Both the position numbers and the translations under genes were made by a program. Shown here in pieces: positions 57,986 to 64,000 of a stretch of DNA of 64,000 nt. The notes beneath the pieces were generated by a model, which searched no databases, had not been told where the DNA came from, and saw only the letters and a list, made by a program, of their open reading frames with translations. Source of the stretch: Coprobacillus sp. CAG:826 (GTDB taxonomy: Bacteria > Bacillota_I > Bacilli_A > RFN20 > CAG-826); NCBI GenBank assembly GCA_000437235.1, contig FR897045.1, positions 37,582 to 101,581 on the forward strand. Direction: 5' to 3'. The number at the start of each line of letters is the position of its first letter. Position 1 is the first letter of the stretch.

Positions 57986-59854
57986 ATGGCAAATGTAAGT
58001 TTAAAACACATCTATAAAGTTTATCCAAATGGAACTAAAGCAGTAAATGATTTCACAATGGAAATTGAAGACAAATCATTTATTGTTTTTGTAGGACCTT
58101 CCGGTTGTGGAAAATCAACCACTTTACGAATGATTGCTGGTTTAGAAGAGATATCAGCGGGCGAATTAAAAATTGGTGGCGAAGTAATGAATGATGCAGA
58201 GCCAAAAGATCGCGATATTGCTATGGTTTTTCAAAACTATGCTTTATATCCTCATATGACCATTTATGAAAATATTGCTTTTGGTTTACAAATGAGAAAA
58301 GTTCCGAAAGATGAAATTGATCGTCGGGTAAAAGAAGTCGCTAAAACGTTAGGAATTTATGAGTATTTAAAGAAAAAGCCAAAAGAGATGTCTGGTGGAC
58401 AAAGACAACGGGTAGCTTTAGGTAGAGCTATAGTTCGGGAACCAAAAGTGATGTTACTTGATGAACCGCTTAGTAATTTGGATGCTAAATTGAGAACGCA
58501 AATGCGCTCAGAAATTGTTAAATTACATAAAAAATTAAACACAACCTTTATTTATGTTACTCATGATCAAGTGGAAGCTATGACGATGGGTACGCATATT
58601 GTGGTGATGAAAGATGGCTTTATTCAACAAATCGACAGTCCTAAAAACTTATATTTATATCCAGAAAACAAATTTGTTGCTGGATTTATTGGAACGCCAC
58701 AAATGAACTTTTTTGAAGGTGTTTTGGACCATGATGAAAAAGGAACTTATGTCACTATTCGTAATACTGAATTAAAAATTTATTTACCTCAAGAACGCTT
58801 ACTTCGTTTAATTCCAAAGTATCGGAAAAATGAACATGAAATTTATTTAGGTATACGCTCAGAAAATATTGTTTTAGAAAAGAAAAGGAAAGAAAATTTC
58901 CTAAATCAATTACCTTTTAAAATTTCTCATGTAGAGGATTTAGGAACGGAAACTTTAGTATATGGTAGTTTGGATTTAGATCACGATGATACAATGGACG
59001 AGGCAAATAAAATTATTATTAAAGCAAAGGCTTTTTTAGAATTTGAGCCAGGACAAATTGCATATGCCGTTTTTGATCCACAATCCCTTCATTTGTTTGA
59101 TAAAGAAACAGAAAAAAATATGATTCCAAGAATGCCCGAATTAAATGAGTATCCAGTTGTGATTCAAAATAAAAGTGCGCATTTCTTAAATATAGAATTA
59201 CCTTTAAAGAATTTAGTTGATGATATTCAAGGCCAAGGAAATATTCAAATTCCTGTTTCTGCTGTTCGTTTAAATGGTCCTTTTTCAGCAGCATTAAAGA
59301 AGTGTTCAAAAATTGGAAATGAATATCTTTTATTATTAGAGAGAAATGGAAATTATTTATTCGCATTAAGCAAAGAAGAAGTGCATGAAGAAAACGTTTC
59401 GTTTGATATTGATGATAAGCAAATCACCATATTTATGGATGAAAAGAAAGTTGTTTCTGCCTTACCCGAATATAATGAGTTTATTGGTGGATTTACTATG
59501 AGAAAAGTTTCAAAAAAAGAAACCAATTATTATTTTTCATTTGAAACCGCAGAATTTTTGGCAAATGAAGAGCAAAGACAAAAAATGCTAAAAGCATATA
59601 CAGGAAGAAAAGTCTTCCGTACTCAATTTAAATATTTAATTCGACCGATGGATATTTGTCTTTCTTCTTCGGGCATTTCCGCTAAAGTAATAGAAAAAAT
59701 CAATTATCGTTATGAAACGATTTTGAAATGTGAAGTAAATGGCCATATGGTCTATGCTTATGGTAATGCGGAAATAGGAGAACAAGTTTATTTATCTATA
59801 AATATTTCTCATATTTTAGCAATTGAAGAAGAAAGAGATATTCAAATCATATAA
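57986..59854 (+). CDS. MsmX/MalK-type ABC ATPase with long C-terminal extension
   Basis: A 622-residue ATPase for the maltodextrin importer. Walker [10 protein letters not shown] (~38-46), Q-loop [23 protein letters not shown] without the insertion found in the 11271 protein, signature [14 protein letters not shown] (~135), Walker [18 protein letters not shown]-loop VTHD, then a normal TOBE region to ~375 ([14 protein letters not shown] ... [15 protein letters not shown]). About 245 extra residues follow, beta-rich, containing [17 protein letters not shown] and the like, suggestive of further OB/TOBE-type units. Standard MsmX ends near 370. The extension may bind a regulator or sugar. GGAGGAAAAGGT precedes the ATG. 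Last gene of the operon. Confidence 0.92.
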   Translation: MANVSLKHIYKVYPNGTKAVNDFTMEIEDKSFIVFVGPSGCGKSTTLRMIAGLEEISAGELKIGGEVMNDAEPKDRDIAMVFQNYALYPHMTIYENIAFGLQMRKVPKDEIDRRVKEVAKTLGIYEYLKKKPKEMSGGQRQRVALGRAIVREPKVMLLDEPLSNLDAKLRTQMRSEIVKLHKKLNTTFIYVTHDQVEAMTMGTHIVVMKDGFIQQIDSPKNLYLYPENKFVAGFIGTPQMNFFEGVLDHDEKGTYVTIRNTELKIYLPQERLLRLIPKYRKNEHEIYLGIRSENIVLEKKRKENFLNQLPFKISHVEDLGTETLVYGSLDLDHDDTMDEANKIIIKAKAFLEFEPGQIAYAVFDPQSLHLFDKETEKNMIPRMPELNEYPVVIQNKSAHFLNIELPLKNLVDDIQGQGNIQIPVSAVRLNGPFSAALKKCSKIGNEYLLLLERNGNYLFALSKEEVHEENVSFDIDDKQITIFMDEKKVVSALPEYNEFIGGFTMRKVSKKETNYYFSFETAEFLANEEQRQKMLKAYTGRKVFRTQFKYLIRPMDICLSSSGISAKVIEKINYRYETILKCEVNGHMVYAYGNAEIGEQVYLSINISHILAIEEERDIQII

Positions 59855-59870
59855 AACAATTTAGCAAGTA

Positions 59871-59913
59871 AAAAGCGAAAGTTAGAATATATTGAAACTT
59901 CCGCTTTTTTTAT
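59871..59913 (+). terminator. Terminator of the maltodextrin operon
   Basis: AAAAGCG-AAAGTT pairs with AAACTT-CCGCTTTT, with small bulges, and ends in a run of T bases. Confidence 0.75.
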
Positions 59914-60026
59914 GTTGATTGAAAAAGTGGGAGTGAGACAATAATTTTTATTATGGGTAAAGGGTTGATTTACTAACATTAATAGAAATATGTGATAATA
60001 ATATTGCTTTTATAGAGGTAAATGAT

Positions 60027-60525
60027 ATGGAAACCGAATGCTTAATTTTACGAAGATTAAAACCATCAGATTACGATGATTTGTGTGAAATACTTCAAGA
60101 TAGTGAAGTTATGTATGCTTATGAGGGACCTTTCTCTAGTGAAGAAGTGAAAGAGTGGCTTTCTAAGCAATTCAAAAGATATGAAAAATATGGCTTCGGT
60201 TTATGGGCGGTTATTTTAAAAGAAAATCGGGAATTGATCGGACAATGTGGATTAACTATGCAACCTTGGAAGGAAGAGGAAGTATTGGAGATTGGTTGTT
60301 TATTTAAGAAAAAGTACTGGCATTATGGGTACGCAACCGAAGCCGCTAATTTTTGTAAAAACTATGCTTTTCAATATTTAAAAGTAAAAGAAGTATGTTC
60401 TATTATTCGTGATAACAATAAGGCTTCTATTCGAGTTGCATTAAGAAATGGAATGAAAGAGATTGTTGGATAAAATTTATCGAGGTATAGATATGCTTTA
60501 TTATCGGTATGTTGTCACGTTATAG
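60027..60525 (+). pseudogene. GNAT acetyltransferase with a C-terminal frameshift
   Basis: A RimJ/RimL-like N-acetyltransferase. The first frame (60027-60473, 148 codons) begins TECLILRRLKPSDYDDLCEIL and contains the acetyl-CoA motif region VLEIGCLFKKKYWHYGYATEAA and VCSIIRDNNKASIRVALRNGM. It then stops at TAA (60471-60473). From 60472 the +1 frame continues with KIYRGIDMLYYRYVVTL to TAG at 60523-60525, which matches the usual C-terminal end of this family (normally ~165-175 residues). So one frameshift separates the last strand. The core active site is intact, so a truncated protein might still be made. No clear slippery site. Either a decayed gene or a sequencing/assembly error. Confidence 0.75.
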
Positions 60526-60598
60526 ATATTTCATTGAATGTTAAAATATGTTACACTTTTAAAAATAAAAAGAATATTTTATGAAAGGAAAATGAAAA

Positions 60599-61267
60599 AT
60601 GAAAAATAGAACGAAAAAAGATTTGTTTATTTCTTTATCCATATTTGTAGTGTTTATTATTTACACAGTTTTAGTAAAATTCGTTGATGTTCAAGCAATT
60701 GGTCCTAATGATTCAAAAGTAGGCTTTTCTTCTTTAAATCAAACGATTCATCAGTGGTTCCCAGGTAATTTTACATTGTATAATATTACGGATTTGGGAA
60801 GCCTATTGCCTCTTGGGATAGCGTTATTCTTCGCTATTTTAGGACTGATTGAATGGGTACAAAGAAAAAAAGTAATGAATGTAGATAAAAATATTTTAGC
60901 GTTAGGTATTTGCTATTTATTGACATTTACTATTTATGCTTTCTTTGAATTTGTTGTCATCAATCGTCGACCTGTATTGATTGATGGTGTTTTAGAAGCT
61001 TCATATCCATCTTCAACTACAATACTATCTTTAGTGATTTTAACTACCTGTATTGATCAAGCGATTATCTATATTAAAAATAAATATTTAAAGTATTTCT
61101 GCATAGGTTTAAGTGGCGTATATGCTTTATTCTTAGTAGTAGGCAGAATCGTTTCTGGTGTCCATTGGGCCAGTGATATTATTGGCGCAATGTTGATAAG
61201 CGCTGCCTTAATATTTACCTATTTTGGATTAAAGTCTTTGTTAATAGAAAAATTAAAAACTGAATAA
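60599..61267 (+). CDS. PAP2-family phosphatase
   Basis: A 222-residue integral membrane phosphatase with about six helices (first FISLSIFVVFIIYTVLVKFV). The PAP2 active-site motifs are recognisable: INRRPVLIDG for the first, SYPSSTTILS where PSGH is usual, and GRIVSGVHWASDIIGA (the SRxxxxxHxxxD block with His and Asp). The substitution of the general-acid His in motif 2 (PSST) is notable. Likely substrates are lipid phosphates such as undecaprenyl or phosphatidylglycerol phosphates. GAAAGGAAAATGAAAAATG gives the start, and a terminator follows. Confidence 0.85.
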   Translation: MKNRTKKDLFISLSIFVVFIIYTVLVKFVDVQAIGPNDSKVGFSSLNQTIHQWFPGNFTLYNITDLGSLLPLGIALFFAILGLIEWVQRKKVMNVDKNILALGICYLLTFTIYAFFEFVVINRRPVLIDGVLEASYPSSTTILSLVILTTCIDQAIIYIKNKYLKYFCIGLSGVYALFLVVGRIVSGVHWASDIIGAMLISAALIFTYFGLKSLLIEKLKTE

Positions 61268-61274
61268 TAATTAA

Positions 61275-61305
61275 ATGAGTGTTCAATAGTGGGCACTCGT
61301 TTTTA
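61275..61305 (+). terminator. Terminator of the PAP2 gene
   Basis: ATGAGTG (61275-61281) pairs with CACTCGT (61294-61300), one G-U pair, and is followed by TTTT. Confidence 0.65.
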
Positions 61306-61515
61306 ACATAAACGTATTGCGCTTTTAAAAAAATGTGCTATTCTTTAATTAGCTTTTCAAAATTGAATCTGAAAAAAGAAAAGGAATCTTTCTAAACTTC
61401 TTTAGAATTTTTCTTCATCTTTTTAAGAAACTACAAAGGGGAGAGGCTGCTATAACAAGTCGTAAATCATCCTACAATGAAGTAACAATCATTTATGCTA
61501 AGGAGGAAAAGAAAA

Positions 61516-61869
61516 ATGGGACAATGGGTAGCGGTTTTAAAAGTAGATGGAAGTGTTGATTATCTCGAATTGACAGAACTCAATAGTTATCACGCTTTAG
61601 GTGAAGCTTTAGGCGGAAAACGAATTGATGCTTTTCGACCATATCATCTTATTTATCAAGAACAACAAGTGTTTATCGGCGTTGATTCCGATGCTTGTTT
61701 AAAAAAACTTTCAAAAAATAATAACATTTCGTCACTTTATCACAGCACAATCTTTGGTGACGTTGTTTTGTTATTGGAAAATCCACAGAATTACAAACTA
61801 TCTGGCTTTTCTAGTAAAGAAGAAGCACAGCAATTTATTCAATTTGTTTTATCTGCCTGTGTGAATTAG
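61516..61869 (+). CDS. Unknown small protein (DUF3846-like)
   Basis: A 117-residue cytoplasmic protein. The start at 61516 follows AAGGAGGAAAAGAAAA; an upstream ATG at 61495 lies before this ribosome binding site. N-terminal MGQWVAVLKVDGSVDYLELTELNSYHALGEALGGKRIDAFRPYHLIY resembles DUF3846-type proteins (a short beta-alpha unit with LExLQELVGG), but this is a weak match. No catalytic motif. A hairpin-prone stretch (TTCTAAA...TTTAGAA, 61393-61410) lies upstream. The downstream Nudix gene is 57 bases away. Confidence 0.7.
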   Translation: MGQWVAVLKVDGSVDYLELTELNSYHALGEALGGKRIDAFRPYHLIYQEQQVFIGVDSDACLKKLSKNNNISSLYHSTIFGDVVLLLENPQNYKLSGFSSKEEAQQFIQFVLSACVN

Positions 61870-61926
61870 TGTTGCGTCTTCGTTGCGCTTTTAGGATAAT
61901 TTATTTATGATAATGAGGGTGTTACC

Positions 61927-62493
61927 ATGAATATTCAAAGCGTAATTAAAGAAATTCAAAATTATGTTCCACAAAATCAAGATGAAATTGCATGTCAAAA
62001 AGAGATGCTTTCTTTTCTTCACACCTTTAAAAGCCAAGCATTTTCAAGAGAAAATGAAGAAGGACATTTTTCTGCTTCTTGTATCGTTGTAAATGAAGAA
62101 AAAACGAAAGTTCTTTTTGTCTATCATTTGATCTATCAATCTTGGTCGTTTGTTGGTGGACACGCTGATGGAAATATGGATCTTTTTAGAATAGCAAAAA
62201 AAGAATTAAAAGAAGAAACGGGAGTAACACCTTTAAAAGAATATCCTCATTTTGTTGCGATACAAAAATTATTTGTGCCAGAACATATAAAACACGAGAA
62301 AACAATAAAAGCGCATTATCATTATGATGTGTGCTATTTATTTATGGCAAAAGAAAGTGCACCTTTAAAAATCAAAGAAGATGAAAACAAAGCAGTAGCT
62401 TGGTTACCAATTTCTGAACTTTCTTCTTATGTAAGTGAAGCGCATATGCTACCCATCTATCAAAAAATATTAAGGAGAATTGATTTGTTATGA
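61927..62493 (+). CDS. Nudix hydrolase
   Basis: A 188-residue cytoplasmic pyrophosphohydrolase. The Nudix box is FVGGHADGN followed by MDLFRIAKKELKEETGV (~residues 79-102). The catalytic E-x-x-E-E block (KELKEETG) is intact, but the first conserved Glu of the box is Met and the Arg is Lys. C-terminal AWLPISELSSYV is typical. Such proteins cleave nucleoside diphosphate-linked compounds; the pairing with mutY suggests, but does not show, a role in removing oxidised nucleotides. It overlaps mutY by four bases. Confidence 0.9.
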   Translation: MNIQSVIKEIQNYVPQNQDEIACQKEMLSFLHTFKSQAFSRENEEGHFSASCIVVNEEKTKVLFVYHLIYQSWSFVGGHADGNMDLFRIAKKELKEETGVTPLKEYPHFVAIQKLFVPEHIKHEKTIKAHYHYDVCYLFMAKESAPLKIKEDENKAVAWLPISELSSYVSEAHMLPIYQKILRRIDLL

Positions 62494-63527
62494 TAAGCGC
62501 AGAGAATCTCATCTTTGATTGGTTTATGAAAGAACAAAGAACACTTCCTTGGCGTAATACTAAAGATCCTTATCGCATTTGGATATCAGAAATTATGCTT
62601 CAACAAACAAGGGTAGAAACCGTTAAAGATTATTATTTGCGGTTTATGGAAAAATATCCAAATGTAGAAGCTTTAGCTGCTGCTCCTTTAGATGAAGTTT
62701 TAAAGTTATGGGAAGGTTTAGGATATTATTCACGCGCAAAAAATATGCATCGATGTGCAAAAGCGATACAAAAATTAGGTGCTTTTCCTAAAACGTATGA
62801 AGAATGGCTTTCTTTACCAGGTATTGGAGTATATACCGCTAGTGCGATTGTGTCCAATGCTTTTGATGTTCGAGTTGCGGCGGTTGATGGAAACGTTCTT
62901 CGCGTTTATAGCCGTTTCATGGGACTAGAAGATGATATTGCTTTAGAAAAGACAAAGAAAAAATATAAAGTTTTCATTGAAGAACAATTGTTAAAAGATA
63001 AAGCGCCGGGTATCATGAACCAAGCGCTTATGGAATTAGGGGCTACGATATGCTTACCCAAAAATCCAAAATGTGACAAATGCCCTTGGAATTTTCTTTG
63101 TATTGCGCATCAAAAAGGTTTAGAAAAGGTTTTACCGATAAAAAATAAAAAGGTAATGCAAAAAAGAGAAGAAAAGACAGCGCTATTTTATATGTATCAA
63201 GATAAGCTAATGTTACTAAAAAAAGAAGAAGGATTGCTCAGTGGATTTTATGGGCCTATCTTACTAGAAAAATGGTTAACTTTAGTCGATGTGGAAAATG
63301 AATGTATAGATAAAAATATTCGAGCTACTATCATCTCTTTAAAGGAGGTTCAGCATGTCTTTACCCATCGAATATGGGATATGAAAGGCTATTTAATCCA
63401 ATTAAAGGAACCTTATAAAAGAGAGGATATGAATTATTATTCAATGAGAGAGATTGTAGAAGATGTGGCGGTTCCGTCCGCCTATAAAAAATTTATTTTA
63501 GAAATAAAAAAGATCTTAAACCTTTAG
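62490..63527 (+). CDS. mutY: A/G-specific adenine glycosylase
   Basis: A 345-residue DNA repair enzyme that removes adenine opposite 8-oxoguanine. Helix-hairpin-helix LPGIGVYTASAIVSNAF (~residues 104-120) is followed by VAAVDGNVLRVYSRF, with the catalytic Asp in AVDGNV. The N-terminal catalytic Glu is in WISEIMLQQTRVETV. The [4Fe-4S] Cys set is CLPKNPKCDKCPWNFLC (~190-206). The C-terminal Nudix-like domain that recognises 8-oxoG is present (HVFTHRIWDMKGYLI). It overlaps the Nudix gene by four bases. The stop lies in a terminator hairpin. Confidence 0.97.
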   Translation: MISAENLIFDWFMKEQRTLPWRNTKDPYRIWISEIMLQQTRVETVKDYYLRFMEKYPNVEALAAAPLDEVLKLWEGLGYYSRAKNMHRCAKAIQKLGAFPKTYEEWLSLPGIGVYTASAIVSNAFDVRVAAVDGNVLRVYSRFMGLEDDIALEKTKKKYKVFIEEQLLKDKAPGIMNQALMELGATICLPKNPKCDKCPWNFLCIAHQKGLEKVLPIKNKKVMQKREEKTALFYMYQDKLMLLKKEEGLLSGFYGPILLEKWLTLVDVENECIDKNIRATIISLKEVQHVFTHRIWDMKGYLIQLKEPYKREDMNYYSMREIVEDVAVPSAYKKFILEIKKILNL

Positions 63528-63545
63528 AGCTTAAGACCTTTTTTC
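63511..63545. terminator. Bidirectional terminator between mutY and yebC
   Basis: AGATCTTAA (63511-63519) pairs with TTAAGACCT (63531-63539), one mismatch, with T and A runs on the two sides. The mutY stop codon is in the loop. Confidence 0.7.
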
Positions 63546-64000
63546 TTACTTCATATTGTGCCAAACTGCTTGAACGTCTTCAAGTTCATCAAGCATGTCT
63601 AACATGGATTGCATTTTGTCTTTTTCTTCGCCGCTTAATTCAACATAATCATTTGGAATCATTTGAATTTCACAGGTTTCAAATTCAGTAATGCCGTTAT
63701 CATTTAAAACGGATTTAGCATTATTTAATGCAGTTGGAGTAACGTGTACTTCAACATAACCTTCATCATCTTTAGAGACATCGGTTACATCAACATCGGA
63801 CATAATAAGCATTTCTTCAATTTCTGCATGGTCTTTGTCAGATTTAAAGACTAAGACACCGGCTTGTTCAAAGTTGAAGGAAACACTACCAGGTGCGCCT
63901 AAATGTCCACCTCTTTTGTTAACGGCAGTACGGACTTCAACATAGGCACGATTAGCGTTATCGGTGAGGGTGTCAACGATAAAAGCAACATTGCCTGGTC
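63546..64000 (-). CDS. YebC/PmpR-family protein (C-terminal part)
   Basis: The minus-strand frame is open from base 64000 to the stop at 63546, so about 151 C-terminal residues are present and the start lies beyond the window. It reads PGNVAFIVDTLTDNANRAYVEV, NKRGGHLGAPGSVSFNFEQAGVL, then ELSGEEKDKMQSMLDMLDELEDVQAVWHN. These are the conserved middle and end of the TACO1/YebC family, which regulates transcription or relieves ribosome stalling at proline stretches. An internal Met at 63812 is not a start. Confidence 0.93.
   Translation of the reverse strand, partial: PGNVAFIVDTLTDNANRAYVEVRTAVNKRGGHLGAPGSVSFNFEQAGVLVFKSDKDHAEIEEMLIMSDVDVTDVSKDDEGYVEVHVTPTALNNAKSVLNDNGITEFETCEIQMIPNDYVELSGEEKDKMQSMLDMLDELEDVQAVWHNMK

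Noticed and set aside
59019..59366. A 115-codon minus-strand frame inside the maltodextrin ATPase extension
   Set aside because: Considered because the extension is unusual, but codon pattern and ribosome binding site favour the plus-strand ATPase frame.
1..64000. Mycoplasma-type code with TGA as Trp
   Set aside because: TGA ends several genes cleanly at family-typical lengths (6902-6904, 41554-41556, 28221-28223), and Trp is encoded by TGG throughout.

Overview
The window is AT-rich, compact, low-GC bacterial chromosome. TGA is a real stop codon: it ends the phosphodiesterase-like gene at 6902-6904, the 200-residue gene at 41554-41556 and the GH127-like gene near 28221. This rules out the Mycoplasma/Spiroplasma code 4. 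Diderm surface machinery is absent, lipoproteins carry a lipobox Cys, ribosome binding sites are AGGAGG-like and ABC sugar systems abound. I infer an anaerobic gut-type Bacillota (Bacilli/Erysipelotrichia or an Acholeplasma-like lineage using code 11). The exact taxon cannot be fixed from this sequence alone.

Layout. 1-222 is the tail of a membrane protein. 286-4072 holds pyruvate phosphate dikinase and an unknown membrane protein, both on the minus strand. 4231-36257 is a 32-kb carbohydrate region: a FGGY kinase with a phosphodiesterase-like enzyme; an AraC regulator divergent from rhaB-rhaA-rhaD, an MsmX-type ATPase and an RDD protein; a second AraC regulator divergent from an LplB/YtcP/LplA-type importer; three large lipoproteins (two beta-helix, one Ig-like/carbohydrate-binding-like); a GH127-like glycosidase and a GH78 alpha-L-rhamnosidase; then a PocR-AraC regulator and an isomerase/FGGY kinase/epimerase-like/class II aldolase operon. 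I read this as capture, trimming, import and catabolism of a rhamnose-containing plant polysaccharide, probably rhamnogalacturonan-like, plus a second sugar whose identity cannot be read.

36258-49610 is mostly housekeeping or unknown: an AlbA_2/Schlafen-type protein with a striking 12-bp repeat array at its start, the TldD/TldE pair, a FtsX-type ABC transporter, an iron-containing alcohol dehydrogenase with a Rex-box-like site, three unknown membrane proteins, a single-chain L-serine dehydratase and tmRNA. The alcohol dehydrogenase could reduce the lactaldehyde made by rhamnose breakdown.

50225-59854 is a maltodextrin/starch locus: a lipoprotein with repeated beta-rich modules, a short LacI-family regulator with an apparently leaderless transcript, a GH13 alpha-glucan hydrolase, a membrane-anchored binding protein, MalF/MalG permeases and an ATPase with a long C-terminal extension. 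60027-64000 carries a frameshifted GNAT acetyltransferase, a PAP2 phosphatase, a small unknown protein, a Nudix hydrolase, MutY and the partial YebC gene.

I saw no tRNA or rRNA gene, CRISPR array, intact insertion sequence, prophage or replication origin. Functions rest on family motifs read by eye, and substrates are inferred from gene context.
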